From contig NZ_JACIFV010000022.1 in the NCBI RefSeq assembly GCF_014197535.1, forward strand, positions 40,317 through 104,316: a stretch of 64,000 nt of DNA. The letters run 5' to 3'. Source of the stretch: Rhizobium aethiopicum (GTDB taxonomy: Bacteria > Pseudomonadota > Alphaproteobacteria > Rhizobiales > Rhizobiaceae). The notes under the pieces are model-generated. The model saw only the letters and a list, made by a program, of their open reading frames with translations. It searched no databases and had not been told where the DNA came from. The position numbers and the translations under genes are program-made. Every line of letters begins with the position of its first letter. The first letter of the stretch is position 1. Below, one piece after another: positions 17,874 through 26,736 of the stretch.

Positions 17874-18572
17874 TCACGCCGCCGTTGCCATGCGGGCCGA
17901 GACCGTCAGCCTGACCGGCACCTTGCGCGTGATTTCCTCGGCAAAACAGGTGGCGTTCTCACGCGCCTTATCGAGATTACTGACGCGCGTGGGGTCCATG
18001 GTCTGCAGCGTGCCGCCACAGTCGAAGATGTCGCGGAAGGCCGAACGTTCGATGATCGCCGTGTCCAGCACCGGCACGTGCCGCTCGCTGAGCAGCGACT
18101 TGACAAGCTGCAGCGCCCGGGTCGTCACCATCGAGTTGACGCGGGTCAGCACCACCGAATGACCGATCTTGATACCCGCCTTCCCGTCCAGATATTGCAG
18201 CAGTTCGAGCACCTGCGCTCCGCCGCGCGCATCCATCGCACAGCCCTGGATCGGGATCAGCACGTGGTCGGAAAGGCCGACGGCAGTGGCAAGCAGCGGA
18301 TTGCGCGCGCCCGGCAGGTCGACGATGAAATAGTCGGTATTATGCTTGTTCTCACTGATATGCTGCGGCAGCGAGGCGGTCGTCACGAAATCGATCACCG
18401 AAATATTGGGCACGTGTCCTGATATCTCGTGCCAGCGTGAAATCCAATGCTGCGGATCGGCATCCAGAATGGTCACCCGATGGCCCTGACGGGCAAGCTC
18501 GGTCGCGAGCAGGAGAACAGCGGTCGTCTTGCCGGCGCCGCCCTTGGTGTTTGCGAATGTAATAACTGGCAT
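17874..18572 (-). CDS. Orphan ParA/MinD-like ATPase
   Basis: 232 residues from ATG 18572, which begins the P-loop domain directly: MPVITFANTKGGAGKTT contains the deviant Walker A (KGGAGKTT, 10-17). Walker A' LDADPQHW and Walker B-like YFIVDLPG follow. There is no parB gene or parS-like repeat beside it, so it is not a replicon partition system; such single ParA proteins position diverse cargoes. The open frame extends upstream to 18788 but without family sequence. Confidence 0.82.
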   Translation of the reverse strand: MPVITFANTKGGAGKTTAVLLLATELARQGHRVTILDADPQHWISRWHEISGHVPNISVIDFVTTASLPQHISENKHNTDYFIVDLPGARNPLLATAVGLSDHVLIPIQGCAMDARGGAQVLELLQYLDGKAGIKIGHSVVLTRVNSMVTTRALQLVKSLLSERHVPVLDTAIIERSAFRDIFDCGGTLQTMDPTRVSNLDKARENATCFAEEITRKVPVRLTVSARMATAA

Positions 18573-18742
18573 GTTCGGTCCTCGGATGAAATGGCGCGAG
18601 CCGGCATCGCTCTTGTGCGCACTGTCGGAGCATCGTGCGGTTAACCCATCCTTTACAATCATGGTTAACAAATTGCGAACGCGCGCGGCGAAATTGCAGC
18701 CGGTATTTTTCACATCCCTAAAATTCAGGACGCCTCCAAATG

Positions 18743-18772
18743 AAAAGCCCGGAAAGCGAGAGCTTTCCGGGC
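18743..18772 (-). terminator. Terminator of the alcohol/aldehyde dehydrogenase operon
   Basis: Perfect 11-bp inverted repeat GCCCGGAAAGC (18747-18757) and GCTTTCCGGGC (18762-18772), loop GAGA, with AAAA at 18743-18746 giving a short U-tract on the minus strand. It lies 25 bases past the dehydrogenase stop. Confidence 0.8.
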
Positions 18773-18797
18773 CGATCTGCAGGTCCATCTGATCTTA

Positions 18798-19952
18798 TCA
18801 GAAGCAGTCCCTGAAAAGCGCCTTGGTGTTTTCGAGCGTCATCGCCACCGGGTTGCCGCCCGCACTCGGATCTTCGATCGCCATGGCCGACAATTCGTCG
18901 ATACGGTCGGGGGCGATTCCCATTGCCGTCAGCGTATCCGGCACGCCGAGATCGGAACGCAGCTTCAGCACATAATCGTAGAAGCCGTCGAAACCGCCCG
19001 CAATGCCGAGATAGGCGGCCGCCCGGCCGATCTTCTCCTCGATGACAGCGCGGTTGAAGCGCAGCACCGCCGGCATGACAACCGCATTGGTCATGCCGTG
19101 ATGGGTGTTGTAGACCGCGCCGATCGGATGCGACAGCGCATGGATGGCGCCGAGCCCCTTCTGGAAGGCGACGGCGCCCATGGCGGCGGCCGACATCATG
19201 TTGGCGCGGGCTTCGAGATCCGTCCCTTCCTTATAGGCACGCGGCAGGAATTCCTTGACGAGGCGCATGCCTTCCAGCGCGATGCCGGCCGACATCGGGT
19301 GATAGAAGGGCGAGGAATAAGCCTCCAGGCAATGGGCGAAGGCATCCATGCCGGTTCCGGCGGTAATGATTTTCGGCATGCCGACCGTCAGTTCCGGATC
19401 GGAGATGACGACGCCTGGCAGGAACTTCGGATGGAAGATGATCTTCTTCACATGCGTGACGGAATTGGTGATGACGCTGGCGCGCCCGACTTCCGAACCA
19501 GTTCCCGCCGTCGTCGGCACGGCGACGATCGGGGCGATGCCTTCGAGGCTCGCACGCGTCCACCAGTCGCCGATATCCTCGAAATCCCAGACCGGCCGCG
19601 TCTGGCCGGCCATGAACGCAACGCACTTGCCGAGATCGAGACCCGAGCCGCCGCCGAAGGCGACGACGCCGTCATGACCGCCGTCCTTGAAGGCTTTGAC
19701 GCCGGCCTCGAGGTTCTTTTCGTTCGGATTCGGGTCGACGTCGGCGAAGATCGCCCGGCCGAGGCCGGCATCTTCGAGGATATCGAGCGCGGTCTTGGTG
19801 ATCGCCATCGAGGCGAGGCCGCGGTCGGTGACGAGCAGCGGCTTCTTCATGCCGAGGCTCTTGCAGGCGTCCGCCAGTTCCTTGATGCGGCCCCGGCCGA
19901 GCTTGACCGATGTCGGATAGCTCCAGTTTGCGGTGATGTTGCTGCTGCTCAT
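18798..19952 (-). CDS. Iron-containing alcohol dehydrogenase
   Basis: 384 residues of the group III (Fe-ADH) family. The NAD-binding part has VAFGGGSGLDLGKC. The metal-binding ligands are in GMDAFAHCLEAY (Asp and His) and GAIHALSHPIGAVYNTHHG (two His). It should oxidise a primary alcohol to an aldehyde with NAD(P). Its ATG overlaps the aldehyde dehydrogenase stop by 4 bp, so alcohol and aldehyde oxidation are translationally coupled. See the cluster finding for a possible substrate. Confidence 0.9.
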   Translation of the reverse strand: MSSSNITANWSYPTSVKLGRGRIKELADACKSLGMKKPLLVTDRGLASMAITKTALDILEDAGLGRAIFADVDPNPNEKNLEAGVKAFKDGGHDGVVAFGGGSGLDLGKCVAFMAGQTRPVWDFEDIGDWWTRASLEGIAPIVAVPTTAGTGSEVGRASVITNSVTHVKKIIFHPKFLPGVVISDPELTVGMPKIITAGTGMDAFAHCLEAYSSPFYHPMSAGIALEGMRLVKEFLPRAYKEGTDLEARANMMSAAAMGAVAFQKGLGAIHALSHPIGAVYNTHHGMTNAVVMPAVLRFNRAVIEEKIGRAAAYLGIAGGFDGFYDYVLKLRSDLGVPDTLTAMGIAPDRIDELSAMAIEDPSAGGNPVAMTLENTKALFRDCF

Positions 19953-21334
19953 GCTGTGACTTTCTTCAGGTGGAAGGATTTCGGACGCGTCAGATTCTGG
20001 AAGCCGATGATCGACAGCGAGCCGCCGCGGCCGGTCTCCTTGACGCCGGTCCAGCAGAGCGCCGGATCGAGATAATCCGCGCGGTTCATGAAAACGGTGC
20101 CGGTTTCGATGTCGCGGCCGAGCCGCGCCGCCCGCTCGGCATCCTTGGTCCAGAGCGAAGCCGTCAGCCCATACTGGCTGTCGTTCATCAAAGCCAACGC
20201 CTCCTCGTCGCTCTTCACCTTCATGATGCCGACGGCCGGACCGAAAGTCTCCTCGCGCATGAAGGCCATGGAGTGGTCGACATCGACGAGAACCTGCGGC
20301 GCGAGATAGGCGCCGCCGTCATCCTGGGGAAAAAACTTGGGATCGACAAGCGCCTTGGCGCCCTTGGAAACCGCCTCGGCGATCTGCTCGCGCACCACCT
20401 TGGCGAAACGCTTGTTCGCCATCGGCCCGAGCGAAGTTTCCGGATCGAGCGGATTGCCGAGCTTGTAGTTCGACACCCAGGCGACCGATTTCTCGACGAA
20501 GGCGTCATAGCGCGATTCATGCACATAGATGCGCTCGATGCCGCAGCAGCACTGGCCGGAATTGTAGGTCGCACCGTCCATCAGCGTATCGACGGCCGCA
20601 TCGAGATCGGCGTCTTCCATGACGTAACCCGGATCCTTGCCGCCGAGTTCGAGGCCGAGGCCGGTAAAGGTGCCGGCAGCGGCCCGCTCCATCGACCGGC
20701 CGCCCTCGACCGATCCGGTGAAGTTGACGAAGTTGAAGCTGCCGGCGGCAATCAGCGCCGATGTCGTTTCATGGTCGAGGAAGACGTTCTGGAACACGTC
20801 TTCGGGAACGCCGGCCTCGATAAAGGCCTGCACCAGCCGCTCGCCGACGAGCAATGTCTGCGAGGCATGTTTCAGCACCACCGTGTTACCGGCCATCAGC
20901 GCCGGAGCGATCGTGTTGATCGCCGTCATATAGGGATAGTTCCAAGGTGCGACGACGAAGACGACACCATGCGCTTCGCGCTCGATGCGGCGCTCAAAAC
21001 GATCACTCTCTTCGACAACGAGCGGCGCCAGCGCATCCGCCGCAATCGACGCGACATAGTTGGAGCGCTCGTTGAAGCCCTTATATTCGCCGCCATACTT
21101 GATCGGTCGGCCCATCTGCCAGGCAAGTTCCGGCACGACGACATCGGACATTTCATTGAGGCGCGCCACACCCTTCAGCACGAGCTGAACGCGTTCTTCG
21201 AGCGGCCGTCTCGCCCAGGCCTTCTGCGCTTTGCGCGCACGCGCCACCACGTCCTTGGCGGCATCGAGCGAAAGCGCCGGACGCTCCGCGTAAACCGATC
21301 CGTCGACCGGTGAAATGCATTGGATCATTGCCAT
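19949..21334 (-). CDS. NAD-dependent aldehyde dehydrogenase
   Basis: 461 residues, an ordinary ALDH. APWNYPYM, the catalytic Glu in LELGGKDP and the catalytic Cys within NSGQCCCGIER are present. It would oxidise the aldehyde made by the adjacent Fe-ADH to the acid. It is the third oxidative-cluster gene after the permease and the ligase, separated from the ligase by a 206-bp gap that contains a RIME-like repeat. Confidence 0.92.
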   Translation of the reverse strand: MAMIQCISPVDGSVYAERPALSLDAAKDVVARARKAQKAWARRPLEERVQLVLKGVARLNEMSDVVVPELAWQMGRPIKYGGEYKGFNERSNYVASIAADALAPLVVEESDRFERRIEREAHGVVFVVAPWNYPYMTAINTIAPALMAGNTVVLKHASQTLLVGERLVQAFIEAGVPEDVFQNVFLDHETTSALIAAGSFNFVNFTGSVEGGRSMERAAAGTFTGLGLELGGKDPGYVMEDADLDAAVDTLMDGATYNSGQCCCGIERIYVHESRYDAFVEKSVAWVSNYKLGNPLDPETSLGPMANKRFAKVVREQIAEAVSKGAKALVDPKFFPQDDGGAYLAPQVLVDVDHSMAFMREETFGPAVGIMKVKSDEEALALMNDSQYGLTASLWTKDAERAARLGRDIETGTVFMNRADYLDPALCWTGVKETGRGGSLSIIGFQNLTRPKSFHLKKVTA

Positions 21335-21380
21335 GATCGGTTCCTGTCCTCGTATTGATCAAAAATTTCGTCGAGGGCAT

Positions 21381-21519
21381 AGCCCCTCATCCGCCTGCCG
21401 GCACCTTCTCCCCGCACGCGGGGCGAAGGGGGATGGCCGCAACCTCTCCGTTCCTCGCCAACGTCTCGCAGGGCACGTCCCCTCTCCCCGTAAAACGGGG
21501 AGAGGGTTAGGGTGAGGGG
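21381..21519. repeat. RIME-type palindromic intergenic element
   Basis: Two facing modules between the ligase and aldehyde dehydrogenase genes. The left module begins CCCCTCATCCGCCTGCCGGC and contains the hairpin CTTCTCCCCGCACGCGGGGCGAAG; the right contains CCTCTCCCCG-TAAAA-CGGGGAGAGG and ends GTGAGGGG. The modules match Rhizobium intergenic mosaic elements and share sequence with the copies at 34747-34813 and 48061-48220. In RNA they would make strong hairpins between two cistrons. Confidence 0.75.
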
Positions 21520-21540
21520 CAAACAACCCGCAATCCCGTA

Positions 21541-22905
21541 CTAAGCCCTTTCGAAACCCCGCGCCACTTCCCAATCCGTGATGCGGCGGTCGTATTCTTC
21601 CTGCTCCCATTCGGCAGCACGAGTGTAGTGGTCGATGACGTCGTCGCCGAAGGCTTTGCGCAACATCGCCGATTCCGTCATTGCAGTCGTTGCCGCGCGC
21701 AGCGTGCGCGGGATTTCGCGAATGTCCTTGCCGCCATAGGCGTCACCGACGAAGGGGGCTTCGAGCTCCAGCTTGTTCTCGATCCCGTCGATACCGGCGG
21801 CCAGCAGCGCGGCGAAGGCGAGATAAGGATTGAGATCGGAGCCGCCGACGCGGCATTCGATGCGGATTCCCTTGGTCTCCTCACCGCAGAGGCGGTAGCC
21901 GGCAGTGCGGTTGTCTTTGCTCCAGATGGCCTTTGTCGGCGCGAAGGTGCCGGCCATGAAGCGCTTGTAGGAATTGATGTAGGGCGCCAGGAAATAGGTG
22001 ATCTCGCTTGCATGGGCGAGAAGCCCGGCAACGTAATTGTGCATCAGCGGCGACATGCCGTATTTGCCGGCATGATCGAAGAACAGCGGCTTCTCCTCGA
22101 GGCTCCAGAGCGACTGATGGATATGCGAGGAGCTGCCGGCGGCATTGTAGTTCCACTTGGCGAGGAAAGTGATGGCCTTGCCTTTCGACCAGGCGATTTC
22201 CTTGCAGCCGTTCTTGATGATCGCGTGCCGGTCGGCCATGGCGAGTGCATCGGCATAGCGCACATTGATTTCCTCCTGGCCGGCCGAAGCCTCGCCCTTG
22301 GAGTTTTCGACCGGGATGCCGGCGCCCTGCAGCCCGGTGCGGATCGCCCGCATCACCTCTTCCTCCTTGGTGGTCTGGAAGATGTGGTAATCCTCGTTAT
22401 AGGCGCTGGCGAGCTTCAGATTCCGGTAACCCGATGCATGCGCCGCCTCATAGCTCTGGTCGAACAGGAAGAATTCCAGCTCCGAGGCCATATAGGCCTT
22501 CATGCCCATGTCCTCGAGGCGCTTCACCTGCCTCTTCAGGATTGCGCGCGGCGAATGGGCCACTTCCTCATGCGTATGATGGTCGAGCACGTCGCAGAGC
22601 ACGAGCGCCGTGCCTTCGAGCCATGGAATGCGGCGCAGCGTCGAAAGATCCGGCTTCATCGTATAGTCGCCGTACCCCTTCTCCCAGCTCGTCGCCTTGT
22701 AGCCGGAGACGGTCTCCATCTCCATGTCGGTGGCGATCAGGTAGTTGCAACTGTGCGTTTCCTTCCAGGCGCTTTCGACGAAATATTCAGCCTGGAAGCG
22801 CTTGCCCATCAGCCGGCCCTGCATGTCCACCTGGCAGGCCAGAACCGTATCGATGCGCCCTTCGGCAACATCCTTCCTGAGATCGTCGATTGTGTAGCTG
22901 CTCAT
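21541..22905 (-). CDS. Glutamine synthetase-like ligase (gamma-glutamylamide/polyamine synthetase type)
   Basis: 454 residues from ATG 22905. It has the glutamine-synthetase catalytic fold (ELEFFLFD, GQEEIN, AAGSSSHIHQSLW, and the C-terminal RIECRVGGSDLNPYLA), but the adenylylation-loop tyrosine of true GlnA is not seen. It belongs with the PuuA/IpuC/GlnA4-like ligases that join the gamma-carboxyl of glutamate to a primary amine. Its neighbours (permease, alcohol and aldehyde dehydrogenases, amidohydrolase) make an amine or amino alcohol more likely than ammonia as acceptor. The long open frame upstream of 22905 is judged non-coding. Confidence 0.86.
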   Translation of the reverse strand: MSSYTIDDLRKDVAEGRIDTVLACQVDMQGRLMGKRFQAEYFVESAWKETHSCNYLIATDMEMETVSGYKATSWEKGYGDYTMKPDLSTLRRIPWLEGTALVLCDVLDHHTHEEVAHSPRAILKRQVKRLEDMGMKAYMASELEFFLFDQSYEAAHASGYRNLKLASAYNEDYHIFQTTKEEEVMRAIRTGLQGAGIPVENSKGEASAGQEEINVRYADALAMADRHAIIKNGCKEIAWSKGKAITFLAKWNYNAAGSSSHIHQSLWSLEEKPLFFDHAGKYGMSPLMHNYVAGLLAHASEITYFLAPYINSYKRFMAGTFAPTKAIWSKDNRTAGYRLCGEETKGIRIECRVGGSDLNPYLAFAALLAAGIDGIENKLELEAPFVGDAYGGKDIREIPRTLRAATTAMTESAMLRKAFGDDVIDHYTRAAEWEQEEYDRRITDWEVARGFERA

Positions 22906-23050
22906 GATTGATCCGCCTGACATTGAAATTGAGAAAATCGGGGCAACGAAATCGCATGCGATTGGCCGGGTGATGGCCTGATGCCTTTTCGTTGAGCCGG
23001 TGATGGGGCCGCCGGACGCGGCCCCGCCATTTGAGAGGAAGCCTCGATGC

Positions 23051-24607
23051 TTAACGTTCGCCGCTTTCGCCGACGGCCGCTTCTGCTGCCGCGATTTCGG
23101 CCTGGCGCTTCGCCACGTCGGCACCGATCGGCGGCCCCTTGAAGCGCCGGCTCTCGAAACCGAACCAGACGATCGCGGTGACCACGAGGAAACCGACGGT
23201 GATATAGAGCGCCCATTCATTCGGCGGCTGGATGCCGAGAATGAAGATCAGGATCATCGCAATGATCGAGAGCACGGCAAAGAGCTTGAAGACACCTTCG
23301 CCGAGGTTCCACGGACCCATCTTGTCCCACTTCGAAGTGCCCCAGGCGAAGAGGCCGAGCGTGATCGGGATCGCGAAGGAGAAGAACAGGAAGATGACCG
23401 TGCACGAGACGACGATCGTGTAAACCGGCGTGTCGCCGATCGATACGAGGGAGGAGCCCCAGACGAACAGCACCGACAGGATCGAGCCGGTCCAGATCGC
23501 AGCTACCGGCGTGCGGTACTGTGGGCTGACCTTCGACAGTGCCTTGGAGGCCGGCAGTCCGCCGTCACGCGAGAAGGCGAAGATCATGCGAGAGACCGAA
23601 GTGACGGTCGCAAGGCCACACAGCCACTGGCTGACGAGGATCGCCAGATAGAGGATGTCCTTGACGATCGGGTTCACCTGGCTATCCATCGCCCAGAAGA
23701 ACACGTTCCAGCCCTGCTTGGCCGCATCGTCCATATTCGGCAGCATGAGGACGAAGGCGCACAGCATGATATAGCCGAACAGCGCCGACCACAGGACCGA
23801 GGCGACCATGCCGCGCGGCACCGACTCGGCTGCCTTGACCGTCTCTTCCGACGTATGCGCCGAGGCGTCATAACCGGTGATGGTGTAGATCGGCAGAAGC
23901 AGGCCGAGCAGGAAGACCCAGGTGCCCGAGGTGGACGGCCAGACGTTACCGCCGACTTCGCCGGAATAGTTGGCAAAGGTGAAGAGACGGCCGAACTCAT
24001 AGGAAGGCGCCGCCAGCAGGCAGACGACCGCCAGCGCGATCGAAGTCGCGAAGATCAGATAACCCGAAAAATCGGTCAGCTTCGCGGTCAGGCCGATACC
24101 CATGTGGTTCACGAGCGCCTGCGCGCCGGTGATGACCACGAGGAAGACGATGCGCACCGTCGTGGTGTCCGTCAGTCCGAGATAGGTGGTGCCGAAGGAG
24201 CCCATGAAGAAATAATAGGTGCCGACATTGATGGCGCCGAGCACGGTGACGAGGCCGAGCAGGTTGAACCACGCGGTTAGCCAGCCGGTGAAGCGGTTGC
24301 CGAGGATCGAGCCCCAGTGATAGAGGCCGCCCGCCGTCGGATAGGCCGAGCTGATCTGCGCCATGGCGACGGCGAAGACGAGCGAGATGAAGCATCCAAC
24401 AGGCCAGCCGACGCCGATCGCGGCTCCGCCGGCGCCCGCGGTCGCCTGCGCAAGCGAATTGATGCCGCCGGAGAGAATGCAGATGATGGAGAACGATACG
24501 GCGAAATTCGAGAATGAACTCATTCGCCGCTCGAGTTCCTGGGCATAGCCCATCGAATGCAGGATGTGCACATCCTGCTTTTTGTCCAGATCGGTATAAT
24601 CCGACAT
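23051..24607 (-). CDS. APC-superfamily amino acid/amine permease
   Basis: 518 residues with about twelve to thirteen membrane helices. MGYAQELERRMSSFSNFAVSFSIICILSGG is the typical opening of APC amine/amino-acid permeases of the AAT/ACT (GABA-permease-like) group; it is quoted here only in its first part, SSFSNFAVSFSIICILSGG. ATG 24607 follows GGGGAAG. It would import the amine that the downstream ligase glutamylates. It is separated by 145 bp from the ligase start. Confidence 0.88.
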   Translation of the reverse strand: MSDYTDLDKKQDVHILHSMGYAQELERRMSSFSNFAVSFSIICILSGGINSLAQATAGAGGAAIGVGWPVGCFISLVFAVAMAQISSAYPTAGGLYHWGSILGNRFTGWLTAWFNLLGLVTVLGAINVGTYYFFMGSFGTTYLGLTDTTTVRIVFLVVITGAQALVNHMGIGLTAKLTDFSGYLIFATSIALAVVCLLAAPSYEFGRLFTFANYSGEVGGNVWPSTSGTWVFLLGLLLPIYTITGYDASAHTSEETVKAAESVPRGMVASVLWSALFGYIMLCAFVLMLPNMDDAAKQGWNVFFWAMDSQVNPIVKDILYLAILVSQWLCGLATVTSVSRMIFAFSRDGGLPASKALSKVSPQYRTPVAAIWTGSILSVLFVWGSSLVSIGDTPVYTIVVSCTVIFLFFSFAIPITLGLFAWGTSKWDKMGPWNLGEGVFKLFAVLSIIAMILIFILGIQPPNEWALYITVGFLVVTAIVWFGFESRRFKGPPIGADVAKRQAEIAAAEAAVGESGER

Positions 24608-24727
24608 GACTTCCCCCTGTTCACGATCGGCCGCGGGATTGCGGGCCGGTTCAGTGCCAATTGTCCGCGACATTTTCGCCGTACGGACGTCCGCAGATAA
24701 ACTGCTCCCTCGGGTCTTCTTTTTTAT

Positions 24728-25507
24728 TCAGGCTTCCAGGCTGTGCTGGAGAAGTCCTGTCAAGTAGTCGGCCATGACCCTTTGGCCGCCATCGTCTGCG
24801 ATGAGGTCGTTGCGGACCTCGATCATCACATTGCGCAAGCCGTTCGAAAGCCCTTGCAGGATCAGCGTGTGGGTCACGCCGTCCTCCGGACCGTAAGGCT
24901 GGTTGCGTTCAGTCCTGTAGAGCGGCGCTTCAGCCGCAGCATCCAGCATGCGGTCGGCGAGCCGGCTGTCTTCGTCGTGCAGTATGCCAAGTTCGACGGC
25001 GCGTTGCCGGCCGTGATAGACCGGCGTGAAGCTGTGCATCGTCACGATAATGCTGTCCTGCCCCCTCGCCCGGCGATCGCGGATCAGCTCGCGAATGGCG
25101 TCGTGAAAAGGCACGTAGAGCGCATCGGTGCGCGCCAGGCGTTCTTCGGCGGTCAAATCTTTGTTGCCGGGAATGGCATAGATTTCGCTGGTCTCCGGCA
25201 TGGCGCCGGGTGAACTCGGCGGCCGATTGCAGTCGTAGATGAGTCGGGAGAAGCGCTGGTAGACGAGCGTTGCGTCGAGTGCTTGCGATATGACGCGGGC
25301 AACGGCGAGCGCGCCGGGGTCCCACGCAATGTGGCTCGACAGCGCTTCGCTCGGCAAACCGAGATCGCCGAAGCGGGCAGGAAGCGCGTTGGAAGCGTGC
25401 TCGCAGACGAGCAACACCGGGCTCTGGCCGCCGACGCGCTCGACCCCGACGCAGTTACCGTCCGCTTCGCTGAGGATTTTGGGCCGGGCCAGCACCAAAG
25501 GCGCCAC
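24728..25507 (-). CDS. N-formylglutamate amidohydrolase family protein
   Basis: 259 residues. Family motifs: CEHASNALP (metal-binding Glu and His), HIAWDPGALAVAR, RLIYDCNRPPSS, MHSFTPVYHG and MIEVRNDL. Known members remove an acyl group from glutamate (for example formylglutamate in histidine breakdown). No hut genes are nearby, so in this cluster it could instead release glutamate from a gamma-glutamyl product. It is the promoter-proximal gene of the minus-strand cluster and divergent from the RpiR gene. Confidence 0.85.
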   Translation of the reverse strand: MAPLVLARPKILSEADGNCVGVERVGGQSPVLLVCEHASNALPARFGDLGLPSEALSSHIAWDPGALAVARVISQALDATLVYQRFSRLIYDCNRPPSSPGAMPETSEIYAIPGNKDLTAEERLARTDALYVPFHDAIRELIRDRRARGQDSIIVTMHSFTPVYHGRQRAVELGILHDEDSRLADRMLDAAAEAPLYRTERNQPYGPEDGVTHTLILQGLSNGLRNVMIEVRNDLIADDGGQRVMADYLTGLLQHSLEA

Positions 25508-25674
25508 TCCTATCCATTAATAAAATGTTATAAGAAAAGAATTCTTCAGGTTTCGATCACTGTCAAGCATCCTCTGAAAAATTCTTTTCATGACACCGGT
25601 TGACATGGATTATGACAGCGTTGTTAACTTTGGTTGGGAAAGTGGCGCTAGACCATCCCGGGGAGCAAGATTAG

Positions 25675-26547
25675 GTGACAGTTGCGTCAAAGACGGTTTC
25701 GGACGTCATACACTCGCATTTCGGGCTGTTGACGCGCGCCGAAAAACAATTGGCTGAAAGCCTTCTCGACAATTATCCGGTGTCCGGCCTCGGCAGTATT
25801 ACCACCATCGCCGAGAATGCCGGCGTGTCCACGCCGACCGTCGTGCGCATGGTGCAGAAGCTCGGCTTCAAAGGCTATCCGGATTTTCAGGCGCACCTGC
25901 ATCTGGAGGTCGAAGCGACGATCTCCAACCCAATTGCCAAGCACGATCGCTGGGCGCAGAATGCACCGGGAACCCATATCCTCAACCGTTTCGCCGATGC
26001 CATCATGGGCAATCTGCGTCAGACGCTGACCGATCTCGACACCGCGACCTTCGACAGCGTCGCCTCGCTGCTGTCGGACCGCAAGCGCGGCCTCTACTTT
26101 GTCGGTGGCCGCATCACCGGCGCCCTTGCCGAATATTTCTTCACGCATATGCAGGTCATCCGACCTGCCACGACGCTGCTGTCCTCCAATTCCAGCAGCT
26201 GGCCGCAATATGCCCTCAACATGAATGCCGGCGACATCCTGATCATCTTCGACATCCGCCGCTATGAGCAGGAAATGGTCAGCCTTGCGACCGCAGCCCG
26301 CAAGCGCGGCGCCGAAATCGTCGTCTTCACCGACCAGTGGGGCTCGCCCGCCGCTAAGCTGGCAAGGCATGCCTTCCGTGTGCGGATCGAGGCGCCCTCA
26401 GCCTGGGATTCGTCCGTCGTCACTCTTTTCATCGTCGAGGCGCTGATCGAGGCCGTTCAGAATTCCACCTGGGATGAGACGAAGGAACGCATGAAGACCC
26501 TGGAAGGCCTGTTCGAACAGACCAAGCTTTTTCGCAAACCCGGTTAG
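25675..26547 (+). CDS. RpiR/MurR-family transcriptional regulator (HTH + SIS)
   Basis: 290 residues from a GTG start at 25675. Residues about 1-80 are the HTH_6 DNA-binding domain (VSDVIHSHFGLLTRAEKQLAESLL; AENAGVSTPTVVRMVQKLGF), the rest a SIS domain (about 125-265) that usually senses a phosphorylated sugar or amino sugar. The gene lies between the amidohydrolase cluster on one side and an ABC importer on the other. It could control both, with an operator in the 167-bp divergent region at 25508-25674. Confidence 0.85.
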   Translation: MTVASKTVSDVIHSHFGLLTRAEKQLAESLLDNYPVSGLGSITTIAENAGVSTPTVVRMVQKLGFKGYPDFQAHLHLEVEATISNPIAKHDRWAQNAPGTHILNRFADAIMGNLRQTLTDLDTATFDSVASLLSDRKRGLYFVGGRITGALAEYFFTHMQVIRPATTLLSSNSSSWPQYALNMNAGDILIIFDIRRYEQEMVSLATAARKRGAEIVVFTDQWGSPAAKLARHAFRVRIEAPSAWDSSVVTLFIVEALIEAVQNSTWDETKERMKTLEGLFEQTKLFRKPG

Positions 26548-26736
26548 GAGGACAAGAATAAAAGAGAGGGAAAACAATGACGGATTTGGCGGAAGTGAGC
26601 AATGCAGTCGCAAATGAAACATCTGTCAAAAGCGCCTGCTATTCCGGCAAAATTAACGTCATCCAACCGTCACACAAGCTTCATGTAAGCTGATTAACAG
26701 CATCGCCAGACACTGAAAACCCGAAGGAGAACAACA

